A DNA stretch of 64,000 nt from Amphiura filiformis (lineage: Eukaryota; Echinodermata; Ophiuroidea; Amphilepidida; Amphiuridae): assembly GCF_039555335.1 (NCBI RefSeq), contig NC_092640.1:42226599-42290598 (forward strand), in the 5' to 3' direction. The notes beneath the pieces were generated by a model. It was not told the origin of the DNA. It was given only the letters and a program-made list of their open reading frames with translations, and did no database searches. Below are positions 1 through 12,239 of the stretch, piece after piece (within the stretch, counting starts at the first letter, position 1; each line of letters opens with the position of its first letter). The translations under genes and the position numbers were made by a program.

Positions 1-842
1 TGTTCAATTTATTGTAATGTGCCAGTCTAGAATGAGCGGAAGTAATGGATCCCAAAATGCAACGCATAACTGTTTCAAACAGCTACAATCACTTTTCAGA
101 AATATATTCAATTTATTCAAATTATGGAAGTACGAGACAATCTTATCCTTCCCGCATGTAGCAGTTATAGGTTGCGGGTACCAGATAGGTCATTTGCCCA
201 AATTTTGGTCCCGTAAGGAAACCTATGCCAAATACCCTCGAGATCCATACCGAGCAGGCGGCATAGGACACGCAACACGGACGTACGAGGCTGGCGAAGA
301 TACAGGGCTGACAGCCCCATTCACAATACACGGTTAGCGATTATAAATGGACAATTAACATACTTGCAGTGGGGTACTTTGCAGAACCCCACCGGTTTTA
401 GAGTAAGATAATTTTGCTTTGACACCACATAACAAATTTAGAATTGTTTGTGAAGATTTCATGATTATGTGTTAATCCAATGGCGACGTCAAAATAGCGA
501 TATCGCATCCACCATCATCTGTACCGAGGAGGGAGCGGAGTGGAGCGCCAAAGGCGCGACAGCGACTAAGCGGCGACTAAGCGCCAACACGGTTTTACAC
601 ACCTACCGGTATATTCTAGCTCATGAACGTGTTGATTTTATACTGAAAATCAAGTCAGTGAGTCTCCTCGGGTTTATAGTCTTTGCCAAAGGGCCTTCGC
701 GATCCATACCGAGGGGGCGAGATAGCGACACGCAAAAGTTTACTCTAGGCCGTATAATAAAATCATGTTTTAGTTCCCGTCTGAAGGGTTTTCATGAATT
801 GATGCGTGAGGGATGTGTGTGTTTTTTTTCAATGTAAAATTA
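1..842. other. Duplicated non-coding sequence
   Basis: This stretch is shared with 29462-30067. The longest open frames (106 and 122 codons) match no known family. They are broken or altered in the other copy by small indels, for example around 600-630, so I treat them as chance frames. Confidence 0.6.
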
Positions 843-1926
843 GCATACTGCAGTTACTGTCCGTTTAAGCGCACTTGGGATAGTCGACATGGACCCATCG
901 TAGGCAAGCAAGCTTGACCATATTGCCACGCTAAGCAATTTCGATCGCGTGCTTCATTTTGATTTGCAACTTTTGAAAATGCACTAAAAGCCATAAACTG
1001 GCATCAATCTTTGTCGCTTTTGAGTGTTTGGTAGCAAATTTGGTATCAGATTGGAGCTAACAAGTTTCCGCACACAACCGTATCAATCAAATTGTCATAA
1101 CAAAATCAGGTTATGGTGTAGGACGGGTTTTATGACTGCGGACTTTCTTTATTTGAGCAGTTTATGTTGGGAGAATGGACACTTGCCTAGTTAACATCAC
1201 TGTGTGAAAAATAACCAGCCAATATTTTATTTATTCTCCAAAACTTCTAGCAAATATATTTCTCTAACATGACCTAAAATTACAGCTAGGTTAGATGTTC
1301 AGATATGGTCGCACTTTTGTAAAATATGAGTGAGGGCAAGGCATAGCTAGCCAACTCCCCGTGTTAATATCAGTGGAGATTTGACCGAAAATATTGGTAT
1401 CGGACCGCTCACTTCTGAAGGATGCCACAAAAAACAGTAAAAGCTACATTTAAATTATTCTAAATAGGTTCTAGAAAATAAAGTTTTGTAACATGTCCTA
1501 AATTTTTAGCTAATTTAGATGTTTGGAGAGGGTCGCACTTTTGTGTTTTAGGAAGGATATGTAAACGACAGATAACACCAAAAATATGAAGAAATTATTT
1601 CCAAACTGTGTTAAGTCAACAATCATTATGTTGCTCATTTTGAAGAATGCTGGTTAACAAAAAGCAGGTCTTTGTCTCATTTCGTGAACAATGGTACACA
1701 TACCATTGTTTCCTTTCGTTTCCTTTATAATCGGTTACCCAACTGAAGCTGTAATACCAGCTTTATTGCGATGTCGCACATTGAAAACAGACACTTGTAC
1801 ACAACCAGAGAAGATCTGATTTAATCAGTTGAGCTGCTTCAATGAGTGTTATCTTGGTTTAATAGCTTTTAATGGGGTTTAAGTCCTGCAAAGGTCGAGA
1901 TGAATTCTACTGTAGACATGACTGCA
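843..1926 (+). mobile_element. Insertion in copy A, TGCAGT-ended family, member 1
   Basis: Copy B runs straight through this point (aaaatta joined to tagtagtttt at 30061-30074), so about 1084 bases are extra here. Both ends contain a TGCAGT motif in inverted orientation (ACTGCAGTTACTG on the left, CATGACTGCA on the right). Much of the left half recurs inverted at about 8750-9155, and the right end resembles 7722-7880 inverted, so the two insertions belong to one family. No transposase frame is visible, so it is probably a non-autonomous DNA element. The junction in copy B reads TATA, which could be an excision footprint or an uninserted site. Confidence 0.65.
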
Positions 1927-3850
1927 TAGTAGTTTTCAGTGAGTGCTCGGGAAAAAGAAGGGGTTTTGTGAGATTCTGATTATAAACCGGCCTAGAGTAC
2001 CACAAAACTTGCAAATCAGAAATTAAGGCGGAAGGAGACGAGAACAAAAACCTAAATGTTATATGGCCTGTAGTGCTATAGTACATTATACCTTATAGGC
2101 ATCGCTTCCACGAGCATTGGAACCAAACAAGACACAATCGTTCCCTGGGAGTGTTTATGGGATATAAGCCATTCAAAAGCATAAAAGGAAAACTGCGAAT
2201 ATAATTCTCGCAATGAATCTCGGCAAATCAACACAACTAAGAGCTTGGCCATGTTAAAAGGGGTTTCCCCTAAATATAATGATATTGATCGGGAATTCGG
2301 TAACGTTTTATCGATATACTATCTTTCTGTTGTTGTTATGGTCAGGCTACAGACGTCCCAAGATACGATGCTTGATTCATCTTATTCAGACAAATATAAT
2401 TAGCTCGCATAGTGACACTAGGTTTCGGTGATATTTGGTAACTCTATTTACGGCGCATGCTCATATCAATGACGGGCTGTGCAATAATTATCTATTACGA
2501 TAATTGATACGATCGCCACGTCACCTCATTTGCTTTAGGGTTAGGGTTAGGTTCACTAGAATTAGGATAATCTGCATGGGGTTGCCGACCGCTATATATT
2601 TTGAAGTTGCTCCGAAGGCAGTTTTGTGCGCCGGTCCACAGACTCTATAGAAAAGGATTTTAGATTCTTTCTAAAGTCTGTGGTGCGTCAGAATATGCGT
2701 TATACGCTGCATGATCACAATGCAATTCTAATGATCAATGCTTTAATTTCATTTAATTTCAGACAAATGAATATAACATATCCAAATATATATTTTTAGG
2801 GAATTCAGGTGTTACGTACACATAAAATGTATGTATAGAGCTATATATTTGCGGCAAGCAACAAATTCTTCAAATGAAAGGCAATATGAATTACAGTTGA
2901 GTGGAATGGTGAGTGGGGCTAACATTACTAAGGGGGCACCTGCTCCTGGCGCTGATGTGGGAGAAGCGTTGATGCGAGAACATTTATAAGCATTGCCTTT
3001 GCGGATGTTGTGATAAGAAGTAATGTATGGAAAATGGGGGAAATTTTAAATTAAAATGTCTTTGCAACGCTGTAAGTTCATTTTCAATAAAAAATAAAAG
3101 AGCTACATTTTGAGGATATGAGGATCATATCCTCGCAAATGCAATTTTGTAACCTATATGATAAACATTATAAAACGGAATGAACGTGGAACATCTTATT
3201 TTAAAATGTCAATAACGCAACTTGTAACGTGTCAACCGTGCCAATTACCTGAAGATGTGTAAGATGCGACTTTGCGGTAGGTATATAACCTGAAAATTCG
3301 CATTATAAGAATTTCAAAAGGAACCTTGCGAGTTTCCGAGAACAACAGGTAATACATCTGGTATTACGTTTCACACTTTGTTTGGAGACATTTGGTACAA
3401 ACTATGTGCAAACAGTAATACTAGGAAATATGGCATGCTTTAATTAACATCACTATAACTTTAATAATTATTATTCTTATACACATCGAATCTTTCTGCA
3501 TGACACTCCTTGATGGTAAATCAACATTCAACAAATATTTTTGTTTGTACAATTCCAAGAAAAATAAAATTCCAACTTGTTCAAAGAAACAATATTCATA
3601 TTGGTAGATCACCTGCTTTAAAGGTTGCATAATTATGATAAGACATTAATTGTATTACACATAATTTTTCATTGGGTATGCACTTTTGTTTCATTTCGTA
3701 GCGGCGTGCCTTTTGAACTTGAAGTTGACTGTAGTTCTGTATCCCTTTTTTGTCGATCTATGATTAAACTTGCACATCATATCGGCCAAGTGATCGAAGT
3801 GTATTATGTAAGATACTCAACAATAATTTTGAAAGAACCGAAAGAATAAT
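1927..3850. other. Duplicated non-coding sequence
   Basis: Shared with 30068-32010 with small indels. I see no coding exon. It contains a short telomere-type repeat at 2535-2551. Confidence 0.6.
2535..2551 (+). repeat. Short TTAGGG-type interstitial repeat
   Basis: Slightly under three TTAGGG units lie here. The same run is kept in the duplicate at about 30670-30684. It is too short to mark a telomere fusion on its own. Confidence 0.5.
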
Positions 3851-3851
3851 A

Positions 3852-4033
3852 CACTCTTAAAACATCTAGTCGATTTGATTAGATTTCAAGTGAAATTAGA
3901 TTTCACTCAATGTTCCGAGTCAAATTTGACATGATTTTAGAGACGATTTTGGGCTAACATTGACTCGGCAAATCTAGTAGGATTTTATTTCACTAAAATG
4001 TATAGACAAATCGACAAGATCATTTTAAGAGTG
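3852..4033. mobile_element. Small MITE with CACTCTTAAAA termini, copy A
   Basis: About 180 bases with inverted ends (CACTCTTAAAAC... and its reverse complement near 4020-4033), flanked by TA on both sides. It has no coding capacity. The duplicate carries it at 32013-32195, so it inserted before the segmental duplication. TA flanks suggest a Tc1/mariner-type origin by inference. Confidence 0.65.
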
Positions 4034-5800
4034 TATACAAAATGGGAAAAATATGTGGAAATGCAGAACATGGAATGGAAAGCAGGCTTGGAGATGACAA
4101 GGGACACAAAAGGCAGCCACCAAACCACAAAGTAGCCTACTATACAGATTATTAAGCAAAACAATGGGCATTTTCAAGTTTCAAATTTTGGTTCATCTAT
4201 TGTTCAGAAACTCGATATCAGCAGATTAAAGTTAGCAATGCTCTGAATGTTCTGAATCGAATTAGCTTTTCGTAATATGACGTAAAATTTTAATCTAGGT
4301 GAGTGAAGACATGCTTTCATTACAGTTCTTTTTATATCACTCATACATAAATTCTAGACAGTTCATTGGTAGATTACCATTACTATTTTTACCATCAACC
4401 AATGCCGTTTGATAGTTTTTATCTAAGGTTTTGAATTGGTCAGACATTTAGTGATCATAGTGCGACCACCACACTCTTGCAAAAAAAAAACATAGTTTAA
4501 TATTATAGGTATAATAATACCGGATATAAGCTCCCCTATAAATTTGTTTTGGTCTAGTCCCATCAGAACCCAAGCGTGTATCTGCAAGGAATGACCCTTT
4601 AAACAAACAACATGTCTGTATTTTTAACATTTCTATTATGGCAGATTCTTAAAAAAACCCAAGATAAAAAATGGCGCACCATGTATAGCCTTAACGTGAA
4701 CTTGTGTAATCACTTCTTGCTATCTGCATAATTCTGCACATTTGAACTTTTCATTCGAGTGAATAAAATGTGTCCCGATATCGACTTCATTTATCTTTTC
4801 TTGTTATAGAAAACCCAATTGTACCATTCTAGTCACTTATCACAGTCAAAGTGGATAAAGATTTTAAAACAAACCGTCAATATTTTCCGAAATATTCTGT
4901 TATGTATAATACTCTCATACACTTTATAGAAATTATACCTGAAGTGCTTTATGTATGATGGAGGAATTTTAGACAATGCGTCTTGAAGACAACAACCAGA
5001 AATTTTGAAGTGTTTTTAAATCTGTTATTAAAACCGTTTGAACGTGCTGCTACACCCTGTATGTAACACGACATTTTTAAAACATGTTTAAACGTGTTCC
5101 TTTCCTAACACGTTATTCATCAATTCAACAACAATACACCGCCTTCTATTCAAAAATATTTAAGAGATTTTGAAGGATATCTCAAAGCGTAATTAACAAA
5201 TTTACAAAAAATCGAATCAAAATCTGTTAAAGTCGCGACATCAGGTTTGGCAAATCCAAGGAATCAACTACGTGAAGTGGCTGCCATGTTTACATGCATG
5301 CGGACACGTCATTTCAAAGAATTACTTGTATAAGTTATCAGTAGTAACGCATTAGATCCACTTAAACCAAAGTAGACTTTTTAATTTCAAACATAGATTT
5401 AGACTCTGGGATGGAAGGAGAGAATGAAAAGTTGAAAAAATATAGGAAATTACAGCAGTGATGTACAGAATCTACTTTTTGCCGGACTCGAACCCAGCTC
5501 GGACTCTGTCACCAAAAGACTCGGCTCGGCCGGCTCGAACTCTGACAAAAAGGACTTGCACCCGACGCCGAGTCTGTCCGAGTCCAGTCCAATTAAAACA
5601 ATTGATACAAGTCTGAGAAACAGCAATATTGTGTTTATTAGCTCAGCTTTAGAGCAACAGACAAACAAACCTGGGATCACAACAAAATCAAACGATAGTC
5701 TTGGAATGAATGCGGTTAAAGTCAGTGATTTTATACCATTGTCACTATTTATGATGTTCTTTATCAGCTGTTTATAAAGTCTGAAAGACTGAAACTATCC
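4034..5800. other. Duplicated non-coding sequence; empty sites for copy B insertions
   Basis: No gene seen. This interval contains the uninterrupted counterparts of the copy B insertion sites: near 4494 for the mariner-like element, near 4588-4600 (a single TTAA) for the 2.7-kb palindrome, and near 5650-5680 for the Penelope-like element. Confidence 0.6.
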
Positions 5801-7054
5801 GTCGTTTTATCTTTTCAGTTTCTGTTTCCGTATCCGTAATAGTTTTTGTAAGTCATTGTTATTCTGAAGTGGTAGTCTCCCAGGTATGACCAATCTTTTA
5901 TTCTAGCCTTTTGTTAGTTACTGAAAATTTGAAGCTCGTGAATTTCAGTTTTCGTTTTGGTAAGTTATATTGATTTTTTACATAAAACCTTGAGATGTGC
6001 GGTTGGGTGCCAATCTAGACAAAAGAAGAGTCTAAATTTTACGGTCCTAAATTCGCGGTAAATTGTACGGCTTCAATTGACTTGTGTTTGGTGTATATGC
6101 ACTTACGCCTAGATGTAAGTGGCTCTTAAAAAAAGTCTTGCATTGAAATATATACTAACCATGTTGCCAAGTTATAAGCAAAAGTCTTTCATATTGGCGA
6201 TGAAACGAGCGTCTAAAATCTCCCAATGAGGCGTGTACAAGTGGTGATTTGGTAATCATGTTTTATATTGAAATGCAATACAAAAGAATTTGCATTGGAG
6301 CAAAGATAATGTATTCTATTCATGGCAAGCTAATCTGATAATTGGTTGGGCCTATAGGCAAGAGTCGGGTTTATTTTAAATGTTTATTTTTGCAGAGCTT
6401 ATTTTCAGTCATGGATCATACTGATAAATTTCGCGAGGGGAGGGAGGGAGGGAGGAGATACTTAAGTTGAGACTGAACAAGCGAGAGTGGGAGGGGGTGA
6501 GGAAGAAAGAGAGGAGAGGGGGAGACGGAAAGACTAGAAAGAGAAGAACTCGAGAGGAGCCTAGTAGGGACCGGGGACGGGGAGGGAGTGGGGAGACTGA
6601 TCATATGGGGAGGGGGGGGCAGGAGGAAGCAAAATAGGGAGATAGACATTGATACGAGTGAAGGGCGACACTGTGGCCCTGCACAAGTGCAATGGGACGC
6701 GACAGGCTCATAAGCGGACCTTTTGTGATTGAAGGGCTTATTTTCAACGTTTTTACAGAAAAAAGTGGACCTTTTCATTCGGATTTGCATTTTGTCATAA
6801 TAATGTGAATCAATTTATCACTGTCAAACGCGAGAGGGCGCTAGACCATTAAAACAGCGGTCGGACACCGGTGTTCAATACTATTTTATCTCCAGCCTTT
6901 ATGGGCTTTATTGACACAGGCAATTACCTCTATTGAAATAAGCTGATTGGTACTTCAGAGTTAACAATGAAGTCAGATTACAGTAAACTTACTGAATCCC
7001 TTGCGTTTTCGTATCTGAACAATAGAGTTACGGAAACTGAAAAGATAAAAAGAC
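5801..7054. mobile_element. Insertion in copy A with 22-bp inverted ends
   Basis: Copy B lacks this segment: its sequence passes from gactgaaact directly to a homologue of the sequence after 7058 (near 40215-40230). The ends are inverted copies of GTCNTTTTATCTTTTCAGTT at 5801-5822 and 7033-7054, with one mismatch over 22 bases. CTAT occurs just outside both ends and may be a target duplication. No transposase-like frame is visible, and the 124-codon frame on the minus strand (6416-6790) comes from a purine-rich tract. Confidence 0.6.
6430..6640. repeat. Purine-rich (GGGAG/GAGAG) tract
   Basis: Roughly 200 bases of almost pure G and A on the plus strand lie inside the copy A insertion. On the minus strand this gives a Pro/Ser-rich open frame that I regard as compositional. 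Confidence 0.7.
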
Positions 7055-8079
7055 CCTATGAAAGCCATTTTTTATAAGTCGTTGTTCTTCCTTGCGAAAA
7101 AAAACCACTGAAAAACAAATAAACCCCCGTAAAAACCCAACAACAACAAAATAAAAAACAAACAAATAAAAACACCATAGGGCAGCTTTTTTGTTTCTAA
7201 TTTACTCGACAATGAAAGAAGGTGTGATACAGCACGATCGCCTTGAAATGGATTTGAACTAAGCTCTGTAAAATTGTAATGCGCTATAGCATGGATCGGT
7301 TAATATTGAAGTCTATATTCACTACACAGGCATTTACACCAAATTGAAAATTGTATTTTCTTATCAAAAATGTATTACAACAACAGCTGAAGAAATATTG
7401 AAGCTGGCTTGTATGTAATTGAAAGGATTGTGACGTAATTTTGAATAAAGGCGTTATTGTCATTTTACAAAAATTGTGAAACTTGGAATTTTTGTTTAAA
7501 CATCGTGACCCATGCAGTTGACATCGGCGCGCAATGGCTAAATTGAGATGAGTCAATATTCGGCGAGTAAATCGCGTTGATGCCATAAGATACATGTAAA
7601 GCTTCCTAATGGAGACAACTTTCTTAGAACTAATCTGGTGACGGATGAAGGAATACAAGACGTATACGGGATGGGTGTTTGAGCACACCTGAACCTCATT
7701 CCTTACACAAAAACCGGTGGGGCATGATGCAGTCATGGTCCATGGCAAAGGCGATTCGACCTTTGTGGCATTAAACCCAGTTAACAGGAAATTAATCCAG
7801 TAAATCGATTCAGTAAAGCAAATAAGCTCATGCATTCGATCACTAACGGCAACCAGCTTCGGTCGATTACCCCAGCTGCAGCGTGTGTAAACTCTAATTT
7901 GCATAGAGGCTGTACGTGAAATTATTGATTGGCTCCAAACAAAGGATTTGAACCGGTGCACGTAATCATGGCGCAGTGCAGTCCATTCAATCAAATGTTG
8001 TCATCAACCTATTTGATCGCAGTGCATTGTTATGTGTGTGAGACGAACTGTCGCGGTTGATTGCAATCAAAGAAACGAT

Positions 8080-8430
8080 GTCTTATGTATTACTTTGTTC
8101 CGTGATGAAAATCGTGATGTTTTATTTAATCACTCTCGAAAAATGTATTTCTTTTGTAGGCCTATTACTTTGTTTTGTGATGAAAATCGTGATGTTTTAT
8201 TTCATCACGCTTTAAAACAAACGATTTCTCATGTATTACTTTGTTTCGTAATGACAATTTTGATGTTTTATTTCATCACTCACGAAAAATTGATTTCTTA
8301 TGTATTACTTTGTTTCGGGATGAAAATCGTGATGTTTTATTTCATCATCACGCTCTAAAACAAACGATTTCTTATGCATTATATTTGTTTTGTGATGAAA
8401 ATCGTGATGTTTTATTTCATTAAAACGGTA
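8080..8430. repeat. Minisatellite, unit about 73 bp
   Basis: About five units recur, marked by GATGTTTTATTTCATCAC at 8116, 8189, 8262, 8331 and 8406 (spacings 73, 73, 69 and 75). It lies inside the second TGCAGT-ended element, and overlapping short frames here are artefacts. Confidence 0.8.
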
Positions 8431-8462
8431 GGCCCTATGTTGTTTAGAAAAAATGTAGAAAG

Positions 8463-8481
8463 TGATGATGATGATGATGTC

Positions 8482-8533
<52 letters not shown>

Positions 8534-8534
8534 T
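8463..8534. repeat. (GAT)n microsatellite
   Basis: Over 20 GAT units, with one interruption, give poly-Asp or poly-Ile frames on the two strands. Confidence 0.95.
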
Positions 8535-9565
8535 CTCCAAAAGTGTCCCGCTTTGTTTTTCTTGCCCTAAATCGTGCGTATCTATTAATAAGGCACTTCA
8601 ATAATCAATAATCAGTCCCGTGACGGCCTCCACTAACTAGCTACTAACTTGGGTTTATGGGCGCTGATATTTCATGTTCACTGTCACTTATTTATCAGAA
8701 AAGTGCGACCCTTTGTCAATCACCTACAGTACCCAATTTCGGCATACTATATAAGAAACTCATCATGAAGGTTTGCCAGAGAATAATTAAAATGTAGCTT
8801 TTACCGTTTTTTTGTGGCATCCTTCAGAAGTGAGCGGTCCGATACCAATATTTTCGGTCAAAACTCCATTCAATTAACACGGGGAGTTGGCTAGCTATGC
8901 CTTGCCCTCACTCATATTTTACAAAAGTGCGACCATTTCTGAACATCTAACCTAGCTGTAATTTTAGGTCATGTTAGAGAAATATATTTGCTAGAAGTTT
9001 TGGAGAATAAATTAAATATTGGCTGGTTATTTTTCACACAGTGATGTTAACTAGTCAAGTGCCCATTCTTCCAACATACATCATTTGTAGGGGTCACGCG
9101 TCAATGGTGAGAGCACTGTGTATTGTGTATAGGAAAACGGACAGTAACTGCAGTATGGTATTTATATTATAGGCTATTATAATGGTAGTAAGGAAGATCC
9201 TTTGAGGCGATATCCTGTTTTAAAAGAAGATCTTGTTGCGCTATACACGTATATATAAGAAATAATGACGAAACTAGTGCAAAAATTGTATGAAATAGAA
9301 TCATCCAATAATCCTTCACATTGACTCAAGGTATCCAATACGTCTTCGGGTGTTCTGAAAAATAATATGTATGTGCATAATGTATGATTTTTATATCCTG
9401 TTGCGGTCCTTGATCGTCCTTGATATCTCGGTTACCGAAGGTTGGCGATATGCCGATATGACGATGAATTAATACACAAGTCGCTCGAGATGAGCGATTT
9501 ATAATTTCCAACCAATAAACTCATCGGTGTTTCCAATCGGTGTTTCGATATTCAAGCTGAATTCA

Positions 9566-9694
9566 TACTCCATCGCTGAGCGACGAGCGATTGGTTTAAG
9601 CGAAGCAGTGTGCTTTTTGTTGCGTCCATTGGGAAAAGCACGCTACCTCATTGGTCAAATGCCAACCGCTCGTCGCCAGTCAGTGATGGAGTAT
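9566..9694. mobile_element. Palindromic MITE-like repeat, copy A
   Basis: About 130 bases with inverted ends (ATACTCCATCGCTGAGCGAC and its counterpart ending TCAGTGATGGAGTAT). It is present in the duplicate at about 42440-42571, so it predates the duplication. The 109-codon frame over it (9527-9856) matches nothing recognisable. Confidence 0.5.
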
Positions 9695-10238
9695 TCACAT
9701 TGTAAGTATTGGGCCTGGAGGAAACCACTTCGCTATGAAATTTGTAAAAATGAAAATGGAACTTCAGTATACATAACACCTATGCCTCATGCCTCAATAT
9801 CACGTATCATCGCAATTCGCAAGGGCAAGAACGACATATTAAACATGTTAAATTAAAGTACGGTACCCTCTATAATACGCCTGCTTTTATAGTCGGAGTT
9901 TTGAGGGGGATGGGAGGGGTTTTTGCTTGTTCTTGATGTTTTTTGTTTGTTCGTGTGTATATGGCCTATGTTGTAAATCGACAACGACGACGCGTCGATG
10001 ATAGCCGGTGGTAATCCTCTTTCTGATATGGTCTATATTGTCCTTGTCCAATAAAATCTTAATGTCCACAATATCAATCTCTTATATGTCATCTCACATG
10101 TTTGTAACATAATATTGCTTGAAACTTACCACGTTTACCTCAATTTATTTCTATAATTGTTCATTTATTTTAGCGAAGTTCACAGGCATGTATATACAAA
10201 TATATTATATAAACAAACACGCATATACAAATGCATAG

Positions 10239-10530
10239 GTGCACGGTGGCGAAGCGGTAGAGGCTCTACCTCGTAATCGGAGGGTTGTGAGTTCGAGCCC
10301 CGACAATGCCATCGTATTGTGCACTTGGACATGGTACTTTATCTCACTTGCTTCTCTCTACCCAGGGGTGAAATGGGGAGTTGTTAGGAGGAATATTGTC
10401 CATTGAGCGCCACCCAACGTGAACGGTGTGAGCATTTGGGCATTGTATGGCAGCTGACATATTCTAATGACAGCGGAATAAATGTAAAGCTCTTTGATAC
10501 ATGTGAAAGGCGGTCTTTAAATGTCAACAT
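10239..10530 (+). mobile_element. tRNA-derived SINE, family 1, copy A
   Basis: The head looks like a tRNA gene with an internal pol III promoter: box A in GGTGGCGAAGCGG and box B in GAGTTCGAGCCCC. A conserved body follows, then a tail ending near gtaaagctctttgatac...gaaaggcggtctttaaatg. The tail resembles those that SINEs borrow from L2-like LINEs (family knowledge, not searched). The paralogue at 43012-43312 is the same insertion carried through the duplication. A third, inverted copy is at 47222-47523. Confidence 0.85.
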
Positions 10531-11181
10531 TTATTTACTTATTAAATGTAATTCAATTCTCTAATTCAGAGTCATTTTTGGTATAATGTTTTAACACAAT
10601 AGTATAGAGGTCTTAAGAGACGTAAATACACTCAATACATAACTGATTGCTATCTTCAGTAGATAGCATAATAATTACATTTGCCATTTTAAACTGTTTT
10701 CTAGTTTTCTTTAGAGCTTAAACAAACACGGTGTGTATAATGTTGCTAGTGATCTCCTAATATAATTATTCATTCGTTCATTCATATTTTTTTAATTCCA
10801 TAAAAACTTAATGTCAAGTTTGTAATTTAGGTGCAAAATTATGGATGTAAGGTGTATGCTGTAATTTTCAATTAAAACGAGAATTTCCTTTACTGGTTAC
10901 CAACCTATTGCCGGTATTAATGAAATTCTTAACAACATTGTCATTCATTACTTTACGTTTTAGGTGAAACTTCATCACAAACGGTTCGTGAATCGGAAGA
11001 AGCAAAATTACAATTTTGAGAAATCTGCCCCGGTTGTTGAATTCAAATTATGGCTGATTAACATTGGCGTTTCCTTCTTTATCATCATTATGTCAACTGA
11101 AAATAATTTCCCGAGAGAGCTATACCTCAAGTCCAGTCGTTTAAAAGTCTAAATAATGGTCATTTTTTATTCTCATTTCAG
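10531..11181. other. Intronic or flanking sequence before the first visible GTPase exon
   Basis: Shared with 43313-43971. I searched it for an exon with a Gly-Lys-Ser P-loop and did not find one. The 62-codon frame at 10964 is not conserved in the other copy. Confidence 0.5.
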
Positions 11182-11238
11182 CTACTGTAGTCCGCTACTT
11201 AACCAAAAGATTTATCTACGAATATGATCCCACGTTAG
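11182..11238 (+). CDS. GTPase exon, switch I side (copy A)
   Basis: A 57-base exon lies between tctcatttcag and gtaagt. It reads (A)TVVRYLTKRFIYEYDPTL(E), matching the effector region of RERG/Ras proteins. The split codons at both ends fit the neighbouring exons. Confidence 0.85.
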
Positions 11239-12100
11239 GTAAGTTAATTTGTTTGATTGTTGTTATTTGTGCCTGAATGTGGGTTGTGTTTGTATGGAGG
11301 TGCGGCTGGTTTGGGTCAGGGTTGTCAACTCTCACGCAGTTTCACGCATTTGGCCACTTTTTCACGCTCTCAGTAGTAAAATATCACTCATCGTCAAAAT
11401 ACAATTTTTCCTTCTTAGACTCTAGAGCACCCAGGCGAGAAAAAGCAGGGGTCAACTTTTAATAATATTTAAGTCGTGAAACAATCCGTCCTGTACCCCT
11501 ATTCGACGATATTTCACGCCAAGCAATTCCGAAAAGTTAACAGCTCTGGTGTGTGTGGGGGGAGGGGGGCTTTGGTTTGTAAAAATATGACTTTTTGCCC
11601 CCTACACACCCCGCTACACACCTCCAACCGTGGACGTCCGCGGTTGTTGGAATCAGCAAACTGTAAAGCAGCTGTCACGTCTGTTAGGTAGGGGATACCC
11701 CTTGGTATGTAAACAGTCTGCCAGGGGCATAACAAGAGCCTTAACAAGGGACCGTGGACCACCAGCAGTGCGGGACCCTTTTAACATCTCATTTATTAGC
11801 CCTTTTCCTAATCATTTCATATTCGCTTTTGATCGGGGCCCCTGAACTTGGGGCCCTGGACTTCGAGCACCCTATCCATCCGCTTGCTACACCCACGTAG
11901 TCTAACACTTACTTATTTTATTCAAAATATTTTTTTTTTAAAGGCAATCAAAGGTGTCAGGTGTTGGACCAATGCTACAGATATCATTGTGATTGAAATC
12001 GTTTCTAAATTTAGATTTGATAAGAACGTATTGATAAGATGAATTCCAAGTATTAATGTATATCGACGTTATTTATATATTTCATTTTCTTCAAATGCAG
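11239..12100 (+). other. Intron between GTPase exons, copy A
   Basis: Starts GTAAGT and ends TGCAG. The counterpart is 44029-45003, with several indels between the copies, including an AT-rich inverted repeat present only in copy B. No other gene seen. Confidence 0.75.
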
Positions 12101-12174
12101 AATTCACATATCGGCATCAAACGTCCATTGATGATGAAGTTGTTACCATGGAGATTTTAGATACAGCTGGTCAG
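12101..12174 (+). CDS. GTPase exon with the G3 DTAGQ motif (copy A)
   Basis: A 74-base exon lies between caaatgcag and gtgaga. It encodes [20 protein letters not shown] followed by TAGQ, the Walker B/G3 segment of Ras GTPases in a RERG-like context. It is nearly identical to 45004-45077, differing at synonymous-looking positions. Confidence 0.88.
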
Positions 12175-12239
12175 GTGAGAATCTCATACCGCTAAAAAGT
12201 CTACAGACTATAGCCTCATCTTTCAGGCCGAGTTCCATA

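Larger units (their letters stand above)
7722..9155 (-). mobile_element. Insertion in copy A, TGCAGT-ended family, member 2
   Basis: Copy B reads ggtggggtatttatatt near 41862-41878, while copy A has about 1434 bases between those halves. The ends are inverted (CATGATGCAGTCATGG on the left; CATACTGCAGTTACTG as reverse complement of the right). The right 400 bases are the reverse complement of about 843-1440, so this is a second, oppositely oriented member of the same non-autonomous family. Its interior has acquired a 73-bp minisatellite and a GAT microsatellite. Confidence 0.68.

Noticed and set aside
2535-2551. Telomere fusion or subtelomere signal from TTAGGG units
   Set aside because: Fewer than three units, and the same short run is simply carried in both duplicate copies.
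6416-6790. Pro/Ser-rich 124-codon frame
   Set aside because: Derived from a purine-rich low-complexity tract inside a transposable insertion.
7284-7994. 236-codon minus-strand frame, one of the longest in the window
   Set aside because: It runs across the 7722 breakpoint between duplicated sequence and the copy A insertion, is only partly open in copy B, and resembles no family.
10241-10310. Possible tRNA gene (box A and box B present)
   Set aside because: It is the head of a SINE with body and tail, and the same sequence occurs at 43012 and 47222 in SINE context.
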